From positions 62,001-126,000 of the forward strand of contig NZ_BMTP01000011.1 of NCBI RefSeq assembly GCF_014649735.1: a DNA stretch of 64,000 nt, in the 5' to 3' direction. The stretch's first letter is position 1, and each line of letters opens with the position of its first letter. This document shows, piece after piece, positions 17,545-26,258 of the stretch. Source of the stretch: Streptomyces lavendofoliae. GTDB taxonomy: Bacteria; Actinomycetota; Actinomycetes; Streptomycetales; Streptomycetaceae. The notes below the pieces were generated by a model. The model was not told the DNA's origin and did not search any database. It was given only the letters and a program-made list of their open reading frames with translations. Position numbers and translations under genes: made by a program.

Positions 17545-18119
17545 CCGCACGTTTGCGTCGTCCCCCGGACCGGCGCCGGGCCGGTGCGCGACCACGACGT
17601 CGGGAAGTCGAGCGCTCCTCCGGGGGAGTGACGGCCTCGGCGTGGCATCCTGCGTCCGTGAACGGACGACGCCGCTCCTTCACCGCCCCGCTCACGGACG
17701 CTTCGGTCCTCGGGGGAGGGTGCTCACCGCTGCGTGGAACCCAGGGCTGCCGGCACGACAGCGGGGGGGCGTGGGCGCGCGGCCGGCTCGTACGCGTTCC
17801 CCGGCGCGCGGTTCCGGGGCGCCGCGCCTCCACCCTGCCACCGCTGTCGCCGGCCGGCGTTCGCCGTACGGGTCGCCCGGCTCGTACGGCCGTCCGTGCT
17901 TCACGGGGCCGGGAGAAGGCGACGGCCCCCGACCGCCGTCCTCCACGCGGGTCAGGGCCGGGGGCCGGCTGCGCCGCCGGGTGGAGGCCCCGGCGGACGG
18001 CACGGACGGCCGCCTGTTGAGCGGTGCCGCCGGCGGGTGCGCGGGCCGATGCGGGGAAGGCGCGACGGATCGGTGCCGGAACCAGCAGGGGCGACGGCGA
18101 CGGCGACGGAGGGATGGGC

Positions 18120-18869
18120 ATGGCGGACGCATTGGTGGCGGGCGGCTGGGGGTTGTTCGCGGGGGCGGCCCTGCTCGTGGGGGCCGTCGTCGGCGCGTTC
18201 TTCTCCGTACCGGCGCGCTGGGTCGCCCTGATCATGGCGTTCGGCAGCGGGGTGCTCATCTCGGCCGTCTCCTTCGACCTGGTGGCCGAGGCCCACGAGC
18301 AGGGCGGCCTCGCCCCGACGGCGGCCGGAGCGGTGGCGGGGGCGACGCTGTACTCCCTGGCCAACGTGGCGCTGGCCCGGCGCGGCGCCCGCCACCGCAA
18401 GCGCTCCGGCGGCCAGCAGCCCTCGGAGCGGGAACAGCCCGGATCCGGCAGCGCGATCGCGGTGGGCGCGCTGCTGGACGGCGTTCCCGAGTCGGTCGTG
18501 ATCGGCACCAGCCTCTTCGGCGGCGGGAGCGTGGGCACGGCCACCGTGGCCGCCGTCTTCCTCAGCAACCTGCCCGAGGGACTGGCCAGCGCCACCGGCA
18601 TGCAGCGGGCGGGCCGGAGCCGTGCGTACGTCTTCACGCTCTGGTCGGCCATCGCGGCCGTCAGCGGGCTCGCGGCACTGGCCGGCTACACCCTCCTCGA
18701 CGGGGCGTCGGGTACGACGATGGCCGCGATCACCGCCCTGGCGGCGGGCGCGATCCTCGCCATGATCGCCGACACGATGATCCCGGAAGCCTTCGAACAG
18801 GCCCACCTGCTCACCGGCTTCACCACGGTGCTGGGTTTCCTGACGGCGTTCGTGCTGTCCCACGGCTGA
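18120..18869 (+). CDS. ZIP-family divalent metal transporter
   Basis: 249 residues from ATG 18120, six bases after GGAGGG; another ATG lies two codons earlier. Eight hydrophobic segments are split by a polar loop (RRGARHRKRSGGQQPSEREQPG). The ZIP metal-site helices are recognisable as DGVPESVVIG and SNLPEGLASA (P-E-S/G signature), and further acidic sites occur in MIADTMIPEAFE. The usual His ligands are replaced by Asp or Asn, as in the GufA/ZIP branch. Zinc or other divalent-cation movement is likely, direction and metal uncertain. No metal-regulator site is evident upstream. Confidence 0.82.
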   Translation: MADALVAGGWGLFAGAALLVGAVVGAFFSVPARWVALIMAFGSGVLISAVSFDLVAEAHEQGGLAPTAAGAVAGATLYSLANVALARRGARHRKRSGGQQPSEREQPGSGSAIAVGALLDGVPESVVIGTSLFGGGSVGTATVAAVFLSNLPEGLASATGMQRAGRSRAYVFTLWSAIAAVSGLAALAGYTLLDGASGTTMAAITALAAGAILAMIADTMIPEAFEQAHLLTGFTTVLGFLTAFVLSHG

Positions 18870-18959
18870 CGCACCGCACGGCGGATCCCGCCCCGCTTCC
18901 CCGTCCGCAAGGCGGGTGACGAGGTCATGATGGCGAGGTCCCGGGGGCATAGGACCACC

Positions 18960-19406
18960 GTGAACGACGAACTGATCGAAGGGCCGGACGCCGCGCACCG
19001 GCGCCCGGACGGTGTGAGCGACACGACGGTCGAGGCCCTGGGCTCGCTGTCGAAGGCCCTGGAGACGACGGAGCGGGCCCGCGGCCACCTCTACTCCTTC
19101 CACCAGCTGACCGGCACGGCCGACCTGGAGCTGGACAACGCGGTCCGGCTGCTGCGCGAGGCCGGCCACGCGGAGGCGGCCGACCTGGTCGAGCGGGAGA
19201 TCCTGGGACGCAACGTGATCCCGGGGCACTGGACGTTCCAGATCGTCGAGGCCTACAACCGCGTCTACTACCGGCCTTTCGCCGACATCGAGCAGCGCCT
19301 CGTCCGGGAACTCGCGGACGGCCGCGACCATCTGTACGAGGCGGAGCTGAAGGAGGCGCGCCGCACACGCCGGCACCCCGACCACACGGCGCTGCCGCCG
19401 GGCTGA
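18960..19406 (+). CDS. Conserved hypothetical helical protein
   Basis: About 148 residues from GTG 18960 (AGGA five bases upstream). In-frame ATGs at 18927 and 18930 behind GACGAGG are alternatives. The protein is helical, with the segments VEALGSLSKALETTERARGHLYSFHQLTG, LDNAVRLLREAGH and EREILGRNVIPGHWTFQIVEAYNRVYYRPFADIEQRL; the last is rich in aromatic residues and looks conserved. No signal or membrane helix. I do not recognise a function. Confidence 0.65.
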   Translation: MNDELIEGPDAAHRRPDGVSDTTVEALGSLSKALETTERARGHLYSFHQLTGTADLELDNAVRLLREAGHAEAADLVEREILGRNVIPGHWTFQIVEAYNRVYYRPFADIEQRLVRELADGRDHLYEAELKEARRTRRHPDHTALPPG

Positions 19407-19446
19407 CCCGGCGCGCCGGTCCAGGGGTCACCACCGGCCGGCCGGG

Positions 19447-19514
19447 CCGCCCGCCCCCGGGGGCCGCCCGCCCCCGGAGGCCGCCCGCCCCCGGGGGCCG
19501 CCCGCCCCCGGAGG
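19447..19514. repeat. Four 17-bp tandem repeats between convergent genes
   Basis: Unit CCGCCCGCCCCCGGRGG, four copies. The variable position alternates G, A, G, A, giving a 34-bp higher-order period. Copies 1 and 3 contain the self-complementary CCCCCGGGGG, so the array can fold into several alternative hairpins and may act as a bidirectional terminator. Confidence 0.9.
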
Positions 19515-19519
19515 CCGGT

Positions 19520-20041
19520 TCAGCCCGCGGCGGGCTCTTGGCCGGCCTCCATGGCCTGCTTCAGGCGCTTCAGGGTGGTGCGGATGTTGCCGCGCTGGAA
19601 GTCGGCGAACGTGCGCCCCCGCGTGGCGAGCCGGTCGAACGCGTGCGCCACGGGGTCGGGCCAGGCGCTCCGGTCGTCGGTCCACGTCTCCGTGACCCGG
19701 GTCGCGCCCCCGTCGACCGCCTCGAAGCGGTATTCCCAGGTGGCGATCGGGCCCCGCAGCCGGGGGCGCCGCACCCCGATCGCGTGCACGCGGAACGCGA
19801 AGCGCTCGCCCGGATCGGCGGCGACGACCGTGCACCGCGTCACCCAGGTGAAGGGCCCGCGCTTGTTGCGGCCCTCGAAGACCATGCCGACGTACGCCCC
19901 GCGGCGCTCCCCGAGCACGGTGGCCCCCTGGTTCTCCGGACTCCACCGGCCCATGGCGGTGGGGTCGCTGAGGCGTTCGTACACGCTCGCGGGGTCGGTC
20001 CGGATGACGATGTGGTCCGACACGGACATGGTGCGGGGCAT
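19520..20041 (-). CDS. SRPBCC (START-like) family protein
   Basis: 173 residues from ATG 20041 with GAGGAGG eight bases upstream. The sequence VSDHIVIRTDPASVYERLSDPTAMGRWSPENQG is the standard N-terminal strand-helix of polyketide-cyclase/START-like folds, followed by curved-sheet strands ending in a long C-terminal helix (GNIRTTLKRLKQAMEAGQ). Such proteins bind hydrophobic ligands or serve in stress responses; catalytic activity cannot be inferred. Its 3' end abuts the 17-bp repeat array. Confidence 0.85.
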   Translation of the reverse strand: MPRTMSVSDHIVIRTDPASVYERLSDPTAMGRWSPENQGATVLGERRGAYVGMVFEGRNKRGPFTWVTRCTVVAADPGERFAFRVHAIGVRRPRLRGPIATWEYRFEAVDGGATRVTETWTDDRSAWPDPVAHAFDRLATRGRTFADFQRGNIRTTLKRLKQAMEAGQEPAAG

Positions 20042-20179
20042 GGCGCCGCCTCCTCGTGCACGGCTGCCCGGTACAGCCGACCGGCTGCATACCTTACTCG
20101 CGGGTAACGCGGGTGCGGGCGGTGCCGTGTGCGGGGCCGGACGCTTGCCCTCTCCTCACCGACGGGGCACGACCCGTGG

Positions 20180-20193
20180 GTGAAGCGCTTCGA
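20180..20193. promoter_or_regulatory. LacI-type operator copy 1 (imperfect)
   Basis: GTGAAGCGCTTCGA. The 10-bp core GAAGCGCTTC (20182-20191) is perfect, and the left flank differs by one base from the full TCGAAGCGCTTCGA. It lies about 90 bases upstream of the TTGACA promoter element. Confidence 0.7.
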
Positions 20194-20279
20194 CTAATGG
20201 GCGGCCCGGGACGACGACCTTCCGGTGGGCCGTCGCCGCATCGGTGCCCGCAGGGCGCAGTCACCTTGCGCCTCATCCC

Positions 20280-20307
20280 TTGACAGGCCGTTGCGGAGCT
20301 GTAACGG
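20280..20307 (+). promoter_or_regulatory. Probable promoter of the GH31 unit
   Basis: Perfect -35 TTGACA (20280-20285), 16 bases, then TAACGG (20302-20307) as a weak -10. An operator copy lies about 30 bases downstream. The -10 is poor, so the exact start is uncertain. Confidence 0.5.
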
Positions 20308-20337
20308 TGTCCGAGCTTCGCTCTCTACCGCTGCTCG

Positions 20338-20351
20338 TCGAAGCGATTCGA
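20338..20351. promoter_or_regulatory. LacI-type operator copy 2
   Basis: TCGAAGCGATTCGA: one base away from the perfect palindrome. Placed in the early transcribed region of the GH31 promoter, where a bound repressor would block elongation or initiation. Confidence 0.7.
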
Positions 20352-20366
20352 TACCAGGAGGGTTCA

Positions 20367-20537
20367 GTGCGGTTGACCGGCGCCCGTCGCACCCGATGGC
20401 GGTGGAGATGCCCAGCGGCGGACGGGCCGCCCCGGCCGTTCCCGGCGGGGCGCGGTGAGCGCCGCCCCGGCGTCACGACACCGCCTGTGAGCGGGCCGCG
20501 CGCCGGCTCCGCGGCGTCCTCGGAGCGGTCGGCGTGA
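20367..20537 (+). CDS. Candidate 56-codon leader ORF upstream of GH31
   Basis: GTG at 20367 is preceded by AGGAGG at ideal distance, immediately after operator copy 2, and reads VRLTGARRTRWRWRCPAAD and onward to TGA at 20537. The start resembles the Arg-rich leader peptides common in Streptomyces, but the rest is Pro/Ala/Arg-rich and may simply be non-coding GC-rich sequence. It could be a translated leader or a remnant gene. No homologue recognised. Confidence 0.3.
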   Translation: MRLTGARRTRWRWRCPAADGPPRPFPAGRGERRPGVTTPPVSGPRAGSAASSERSA

Positions 20538-20685
20538 CGAGCGGACGCCTGCTGACCGGAGGGCCGGACAACCGCGTCCACCTCTCCGGGCTCCCGGACG
20601 GGCGGCACCCGGCCATGGAGGCCGCCCCCACCCTCGCGGCGCCCGGCCCACGTACCGCCCCCACCTCAAGGAACACGGGAGTCCG

Positions 20686-22965
20686 ATGAAGTTCACCGAC
20701 GGCTTCTGGCTCATGCGCGACGGCGTCCACGCCTCGTACGCCACCGAAGTGCGCGACCTCCACGTGAGCGAGGACCGCATCACCGCCTACGCGGCCGTCA
20801 CCCGCGTGCGGCACCGCGGGGCCACCCTCAACACGGCCCTGATCACCGTCGAGGCGTTCTCGCCCGCGGAAGGGGTCATCGGCGTACGGTTCACGCACCA
20901 CGCGGGCAAGGTCCACCCCGGCCCCGACTTCGACCTGCCGGGCGCGGACGCCGGGACCGCCCCGGCCCGTACGCGCCGTGACGGCGACGTCGTCCAACTG
21001 TCCAGCGGACCGCTCACCCTGCGTCTGGACACCGCACGGCCCTGGGGGCTGGAGTTCCGGGGAGGTGACGGGCGCCGGCTGACCGCCGCCGAACGCAAGG
21101 GCACCTCTTTCGTCACCACCCCCGACGGAGCCCACCACATGGCCGCCCAGCTCACCCTCGGCGTCGGCGAGCAGGTCTACGGCCTCGGCGAGCGCTTCAC
21201 CCCCTTCGTCAAGAACGGCCAGACGGTGGACATCTGGCAGGCCGACGGCGGCACCAGCAGTGAACAGGCGTACAAGAACGTCCCGTTCTACCTCTCCTCA
21301 CGCGGCTACGGGGTCTTCGTCAACCACCCCGGCAAGGTGTCCTTCGAGGTCGGCACGGAGTCCGTCGGCCAGGTCCAGTTCAGCGTCGAGGACCAGACCC
21401 TCGAGTACTACGTGATCGCGGGGCCCTCCCCCAAGGACGTGATCACCCGGTACACCGCCCTCACCGGGCGCCCCGCGCTCCCGCCGGCCTGGTCCTTCGG
21501 ACTGTGGCTGACGACCTCCTTCTGCACCGTGTACGACGAGGAGACCGTCACGTCCTTCGTGGACGGCATGGCCGAACGCGACATCCCGCTCTCGGTGTTC
21601 CACTTCGACTGCTTCTGGATGCGCGAGTACCAGTGGTCGGACTTCCAGTGGGACCCCGGGGCGTTCCCCGACCCGGCGGGCATGCTGACCCGGCTCAAGG
21701 AGCGCGGGCTGAGGATCAGCGTCTGGATCAACCCGTACATCGCCCAGAAGTCGGTGCTGTTCGCCGAGGGCGCGGCCCGTGGCTACCTGGTCCGGCGCAC
21801 GAACGGCGACATCTGGCAGTGGGACCTGTGGCAGCCGGGCATGGCCCTGGTGGACTTCACCAACCCGGAGGCCCGCAAGTGGTTCCAGGACCGGCTGCGG
21901 CCCCTGCTCGACCAGGGCGTCGACTGCTTCAAGACCGACTTCGGCGAGCGCGTGCCCACCGACGTCGTCTGGCACGACGGCTCCGACCCGGAGCGGATGC
22001 ACAACTACTACACCCAGCTGTACAACCGGACCGTGTTCGACCTCCTGGAGAAGGAGCGCGGAGCCGGCGAGGCGGTGCTCTTCGCCCGCTCCGCCACCGC
22101 CGGGGGCCAGCAGTTCCCCGTCCACTGGGGCGGTGACTGCTTCGCCTCCTTCGAGGCCATGGCCGAGTCGCTGCGCGGCGGGCTCTCGCTCTCGCTGAGC
22201 GGCTTCGGGTTCTGGAGCCACGACATCGGCGGCTTCGAGGGCACGCCCGACCCGGACGTGTTCAAGCGGTGGCTCGCCTTCGGCCTGCTCTCCTCGCACA
22301 GCCGGCTGCACGGCAACGTCTCCTACCGGGTGCCGTGGGAGTTCGGCGAGGAGGCCGTCGACGTCACGCGCCGGTTCACCCTGCTCAAGCACCGGCTCAT
22401 GCCGTACCTGTACGGGGCCGCCGCCGTGGCGCACCGCACGGGGGTGCCCGTCATGCGGCCCATGCTCCTGGAGTTCCCCGAGGACCCGGCCTGCCGCACG
22501 CTGGACCGGCAGTACATGCTCGGACCCGACCTGCTGGTCGCCCCGGTGTTCACCGCGGACGGCGAGGTGGAGTACTACGTGCCACGGGGGACCTGGACGC
22601 ACCTGCTGACCGGCGAGACCGTGACCGGCCCGGTGTGGCGGCACGAGCGGCACGGCTTCGACAGCCTGCCGTTGCTGGTGCGGCCCGGAGCGGTGCTGCC
22701 GCTCGGCGCGGACGACCGGCGGCCGGACGCCGACTGGCTCGACGGGCTGACCCTGCGCGTCCACCCGGCCCCCGGGGACGCGGCACTCACGCGCACGGTC
22801 GGCGTGCCGGACGGCACGGGCCGGACGGCGGCCGTCTTCCACGTGACCCGGGACGGCGACCGCCTGCGCGTGCGGGCCGAGGGGACGGACCGGCCCTACC
22901 GCGTCGAGATCGCCGACGGGGCCGTCGAGGAGGGCGCGGGCGAGGTGGTGGTGACCCTGCGCTGA
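20686..22965 (+). CDS. yicI: GH31 alpha-xylosidase (YicI-like)
   Basis: 759 residues without signal peptide, the usual length of YicI-type enzymes. The catalytic nucleophile lies in CFKTDFGERVP (Asp418) and the acid/base in HWGGDC (Asp484), almost the same numbering as E. coli YicI (Asp416, Asp482). The FHFDCFWM and WINPYIAQKS segments belong to the subsite that selects xylose. It removes alpha-1,6-xylose from the non-reducing end of xyloglucan oligosaccharides in the cytoplasm. Transcribed alone, under two copies of the locus LacI operator, and convergent with the GH3 gene across a strong terminator. Confidence 0.93.
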   Translation: MKFTDGFWLMRDGVHASYATEVRDLHVSEDRITAYAAVTRVRHRGATLNTALITVEAFSPAEGVIGVRFTHHAGKVHPGPDFDLPGADAGTAPARTRRDGDVVQLSSGPLTLRLDTARPWGLEFRGGDGRRLTAAERKGTSFVTTPDGAHHMAAQLTLGVGEQVYGLGERFTPFVKNGQTVDIWQADGGTSSEQAYKNVPFYLSSRGYGVFVNHPGKVSFEVGTESVGQVQFSVEDQTLEYYVIAGPSPKDVITRYTALTGRPALPPAWSFGLWLTTSFCTVYDEETVTSFVDGMAERDIPLSVFHFDCFWMREYQWSDFQWDPGAFPDPAGMLTRLKERGLRISVWINPYIAQKSVLFAEGAARGYLVRRTNGDIWQWDLWQPGMALVDFTNPEARKWFQDRLRPLLDQGVDCFKTDFGERVPTDVVWHDGSDPERMHNYYTQLYNRTVFDLLEKERGAGEAVLFARSATAGGQQFPVHWGGDCFASFEAMAESLRGGLSLSLSGFGFWSHDIGGFEGTPDPDVFKRWLAFGLLSSHSRLHGNVSYRVPWEFGEEAVDVTRRFTLLKHRLMPYLYGAAAVAHRTGVPVMRPMLLEFPEDPACRTLDRQYMLGPDLLVAPVFTADGEVEYYVPRGTWTHLLTGETVTGPVWRHERHGFDSLPLLVRPGAVLPLGADDRRPDADWLDGLTLRVHPAPGDAALTRTVGVPDGTGRTAAVFHVTRDGDRLRVRAEGTDRPYRVEIADGAVEEGAGEVVVTLR

Positions 22966-23009
22966 CGGACGACGCGGGCGCCCGGCACCCCGCGCTGCGG
23001 GCGGGGACG

Positions 23010-23049
23010 CCGAGGCCCGGCACCGGACGTTCCCGGTGCCGGGCCTCGG
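23010..23049. terminator. Bidirectional terminator between GH31 and GH3 genes
   Basis: A perfect 17-bp stem (left arm 23010-23026 starting CCGAGGCCCGG, right arm 23033-23049) with a 6-base loop, centred between the two convergent genes. Confidence 0.85.
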
Positions 23050-23076
23050 GGTCCCCGCCTTCCCGGCCCTCGGCCC

Positions 23077-25905
23077 TCAGCCGCCGAAGGAGATCCGTGC
23101 CAGACGCACCGGGCCGCGCAGCCGCACGTGCAGGTCGTGGACCCCGGAGAGCGGGACGGCGGCGTCGGCGGTGACGTAGTCGTACGGGCCGCCGGTGGCG
23201 GGGGCGTACGACGCCAGCAGCGTCCCGTCGGACAGCCGCAGCTCGACCGAGGCCGGACCGGTCGCCGACATCTCGGGCGACGCGGTCACCCCACCCGCGG
23301 CGCCGAAGTCGCAGCGACGGAAGACCAGTTCCCCGGGGCCGTCGCCGGCGACCGCCACCGCGTCGCCGGACTCCTTGGCGCGGTCCACGATCACGGTGCC
23401 GTGCTGCTCGTCGTAGTCCGCGGCCTCCAGGCCGTCCCGTCGCACGTCGCGCGCAGCGGGCTCCTCACCGTCGACCAGGAGGCCGGCCGTCAGCCGGACG
23501 TCCGCGCTGGAGGCCCCCACGAGGAACGTGTACCGCCCCGTGGCCACCGTCCACCGTCCCCGGGCGACATCCCAGAAACCGAGGTCGGCGACCGGCACCT
23601 CGAACTCCAGCCGCAGCTCCGCCCCGGGTGCCAGCCGCACCCGGCGGTGGGCGACGAGCTGGCGCAGGGGACGGGGCACGCCGGACGTCGCGGCCCGGAC
23701 GTAGACCTGCGCGACCTCGTCCGCCTCCACCGCGCCGCCGTTGGCGACGGTGAAGGACACGCGGACGGTGCCGGCCGCGCGGACGGCCGACAGGCCCGCG
23801 TAGGTGAAGGCCGCGTAGGACAGACCGTGCCCGAACGGGTAGAGCGGGGTGCCGTCGTCGTACAGATACGTCTGGCGGCTGCCGATGACGTCGTAGTCCA
23901 GCAGGTCCGGCAGGTCGGCGTCGGAGGCGTACCAGGTCTGCGGCAGCCGCCCCGCCGGCGAGACGTCGCCGGCCAGCACTCGGGCGAGCGCGGTTCCGGC
24001 CGCCTGGCCTCCGTGGGCGGTCCACAGCAGGGCGGGCAGGGCGGCGTCCGCGTCGGTCACGGCGTACGGGTACGACGAGACCAGCACGAGCACGGTACGG
24101 GGGTTCGCGGCGCGGGCCGCACGCCACAACCGCTCCTGGTGCTCCGGCAGGCGCAGCGTGGTGCGGTCCTCCGTCTCGCGGCCGTTGATGTGGGGGTCGT
24201 TGCCGGCCACGACGACGACCACGTCGGCGGCCGCGGCGGCGTCCGCCACCTCGTCAGCGCCGCGGCCGGTGACGACGACCTCGAAGACGTCGCCCTCCTC
24301 GGCAACCTTCAGGCCCTCGGCGGCCACCGAGAGATAGCGGCCGGTACCCACGTGCGCCAGGAGGTGGCCTGAACCGTGTTCCTCCAGCCGGAACGTCTCC
24401 CGCACCACCCACCCCCCGGGCTGGTCCGCCGACGCGCGCACGAACCCGTCCTCGGCGACCGACAGGTACATGCCGTCGGGGGCGCGGAAGGTGATCAGCC
24501 CCTCGCCCCAGTCCGCCATGGCGAACTCCGTGGGGTCGCCGCCGGCGGTCAGCGGCGGCAGGTCGGTGCGCCCGCCGAGCAGCGCCGGGTCGAGGGCTCC
24601 CTCGGCCCCCCGCACCGCGGCGCTGCCGGACGAGGACGGTACCCGCACCCAGCCGGCCGCCGTCCGCAGCCGCACGCGGTCGACGCCCTCGGCGTACGAG
24701 ACGTTCTCCGGGCCGAAGCGCTCGCGCAGCCCGTCCAGGGGCGTGGAGCGGTGGAGCAGCGTCCCGCTGTACCAGTCGAGCTTGCACTCGTCGGCGAGCA
24801 GGCCGGCCACCGCGATCCGCGTGCCCCCGGCCAGCGGCAGCAGGCCGTCGTTCCGGAGCAGCACGACCGCCTGTTCCGCGGCCTCCCGCGCCAGCGCCCG
24901 GTGCTCGGGGGTGTCGAACGCCCGGGCACCGGCGTACGGGTCCAGCCCGGGGTCGAACTCGCCGAGGGCGAACCGCATCCGCAGGATCCGGCGTACGGCG
25001 CCGTCGACCGTCTCCTCGTCGACCAGCCCCTTGTCGAGTGCTCCGCGCACGCGGTCGACGATCGGGGAGGAGTCCTGGCCGTGGTCGGTGAAGCTGTCCA
25101 CTCCGGCGCGCAGGGCGGCGGCGGTGGCCTCCTCGTGCGTGTCGAAGTAGTGCTCGGAGTCCACCAGGTTGGAGGGCGCGCCGGCGTCCGAGCACACCAC
25201 CAGGGACTGGTCCGTCCAGGTCCGCAGCTGGGTGCGCAGCAGGGGCGAGAGGTGGTTCGGCCGTCCGTTGACGAGGTTGTAGGAGGGCATCACCCCGGCG
25301 ACCGCGCCCGCCTCCACGGCGGGGCGGAAGGCCCGCAGGTCGTATTCGTGCAGGACGCGCGGGCGGACCGAGGAGGAGCAGGTGTCCCGGTCGGTCTCGT
25401 TGTTGTGGGCCAGCCAGTGCTTCAGCACCGGCGCGGTGCGCCAGTAGACGGGGTGGTCGCCGCGCAGGCCACGCGTGTAGGCGACGGCGATGGCGGAGGT
25501 CAGGTGCGGGTCCTCGGCATACCCCTCCTCGTTGCGGCCCCACAGCGGGTGGCGCAGGAGGTTGACGGTGGGTGCCCAGACGTTGAGGCCGACGCGCGGG
25601 TCGGCGGCCCGCATGGCGCGGATCTCCTCGCCCACGGCCTCTCCCACCCGCCGTACCAGGGCCTCGTTCCATGTGGCGCCCAGCCCCACCGCCTGCGGGA
25701 AGACCGTGGCGGGGCCCATCCACGCGACGCCGTGCAGGGCCTCCTGGCCGGTGCGGAACGCGCCCACGCCCAAGCGCTCGACGGCGGGCGCGAACTGGTG
25801 GAGCATCCCGATCCGCTCCTCACGGGTGAGCCGCGAGAGCAGGTCGTCCACCCGCTCGTCGAGGGAGAGCGTTGCGTCGCGGAAAGGCGGCGATATGTCG
25901 GTCAC
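23077..25905 (-). CDS. GH3 beta-glucosidase with inserted beta-trefoil-like domain and C-terminal CBM6-like domain
   Basis: 942 residues from GTG 25905, no signal peptide. The N-terminal TIM-barrel domain carries LKHWLAHNNE and the nucleophile Asp240 in VVCSDAGA. The second catalytic domain is interrupted at about residues 405-547 by a segment with paired GxYLSVAxxG motifs (MYLSVAEDG, GRYLSVAAEG), like a fascin or ricin-type beta-trefoil, where many GH3 enzymes carry PA14. A fibronectin-III-like domain follows (EVAQVYVRA), then a beta-sandwich (about 805-942) resembling CBM6 (VELRLSDGTLLASY, LHVRLRG). It would cleave the glucan backbone of debranched oligosaccharides. Operator and TTGACA promoter lie upstream. 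Confidence 0.9.
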   Translation of the reverse strand: MTDISPPFRDATLSLDERVDDLLSRLTREERIGMLHQFAPAVERLGVGAFRTGQEALHGVAWMGPATVFPQAVGLGATWNEALVRRVGEAVGEEIRAMRAADPRVGLNVWAPTVNLLRHPLWGRNEEGYAEDPHLTSAIAVAYTRGLRGDHPVYWRTAPVLKHWLAHNNETDRDTCSSSVRPRVLHEYDLRAFRPAVEAGAVAGVMPSYNLVNGRPNHLSPLLRTQLRTWTDQSLVVCSDAGAPSNLVDSEHYFDTHEEATAAALRAGVDSFTDHGQDSSPIVDRVRGALDKGLVDEETVDGAVRRILRMRFALGEFDPGLDPYAGARAFDTPEHRALAREAAEQAVVLLRNDGLLPLAGGTRIAVAGLLADECKLDWYSGTLLHRSTPLDGLRERFGPENVSYAEGVDRVRLRTAAGWVRVPSSSGSAAVRGAEGALDPALLGGRTDLPPLTAGGDPTEFAMADWGEGLITFRAPDGMYLSVAEDGFVRASADQPGGWVVRETFRLEEHGSGHLLAHVGTGRYLSVAAEGLKVAEEGDVFEVVVTGRGADEVADAAAAADVVVVVAGNDPHINGRETEDRTTLRLPEHQERLWRAARAANPRTVLVLVSSYPYAVTDADAALPALLWTAHGGQAAGTALARVLAGDVSPAGRLPQTWYASDADLPDLLDYDVIGSRQTYLYDDGTPLYPFGHGLSYAAFTYAGLSAVRAAGTVRVSFTVANGGAVEADEVAQVYVRAATSGVPRPLRQLVAHRRVRLAPGAELRLEFEVPVADLGFWDVARGRWTVATGRYTFLVGASSADVRLTAGLLVDGEEPAARDVRRDGLEAADYDEQHGTVIVDRAKESGDAVAVAGDGPGELVFRRCDFGAAGGVTASPEMSATGPASVELRLSDGTLLASYAPATGGPYDYVTADAAVPLSGVHDLHVRLRGPVRLARISFGG

Positions 25906-25945
25906 AAGGTCCCCAAGGGTGAGCGTCACGAGCTTCCACGCAGGT

Positions 25946-25959
25946 TCGAAGCGCTTCGA
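25946..25959. promoter_or_regulatory. LacI-type operator copy 3 (GH3 promoter)
   Basis: Perfect palindrome TCGAAGCGCTTCGA, immediately downstream of the leftward -10, 41 bases before the GH3 start codon. Confidence 0.85.
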
Positions 25960-25988
25960 TGCTGGGGGCGGTCCTACGGGGGTGTCAA
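25959..25988 (-). promoter_or_regulatory. Promoter of the GH3 gene
   Basis: On the minus strand TTGACA (25988-25983), 18-base spacer, CAGCAT (25964-25959). The operator begins at the -10, so repressor would occlude the start site. Confidence 0.65.
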
Positions 25989-26084
25989 GACAGGCCGGGC
26001 GCCGGACGGGCGTTTCCTGTCTGCGGCCGACGCGTCGCCAAGCGCGGCAAGGGAAGCGAAGGTGAAGATTTTCCGGCGTGACCC

Positions 26085-26113
26085 TTGAACGGCCTGCCGT
26101 CGTCACTTAACCT
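26085..26113 (+). promoter_or_regulatory. Promoter of the ABC-importer operon
   Basis: TTGAAC (26085-26090), 17-base spacer, TAACCT (26108-26113). The predicted start near 26120 is directly followed by operator copy 4. Confidence 0.7.
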
Positions 26114-26123
26114 CGCTGCAACA

Positions 26124-26137
26124 TCGAAGCGCTTCGA
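26124..26137. promoter_or_regulatory. LacI-type operator copy 4 (ABC operon)
   Basis: Perfect palindrome TCGAAGCGCTTCGA at about +4 to +17 of the predicted transcript, a standard repression position. Confidence 0.85.
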
Positions 26138-26258
26138 CGAAAGGTCGAAACCTCGCTTGCCGCTTCGTGTGTCCCACACCTCGCCACACCCGCCGACCCG
26201 CATGCGTACGGCCGCTCCCGCACGCCCTTGGCTGACCGCATGAAGAAAGGGGCAACCC

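Larger units (their letters stand above)
17443..18119. other. 677-base intergenic region with terminator hairpins
   Basis: The two hairpins annotated separately occupy its left end. The rest, to the ZIP gene start, shows open frames on both strands but with poor residue composition (Arg/Pro/Gly-rich) and no ribosome sites. I see no gene. Confidence 0.55.
20042..20685. other. Regulatory region upstream of the GH31 gene
   Basis: 644 bases with two copies of the locus operator, a promoter-like TTGACA element and a candidate 56-codon small ORF, annotated separately. The remaining 150 bases before the GH31 ATG show no further signal, so the GH31 transcript would have an unusually long leader. Confidence 0.6.
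25906..26258. other. Divergent control region of GH3 and ABC-importer operon
   Basis: 353 bases containing a promoter and an operator for each direction, annotated separately. The ABC leader (26138-26258) shows no further structure. Confidence 0.7.
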
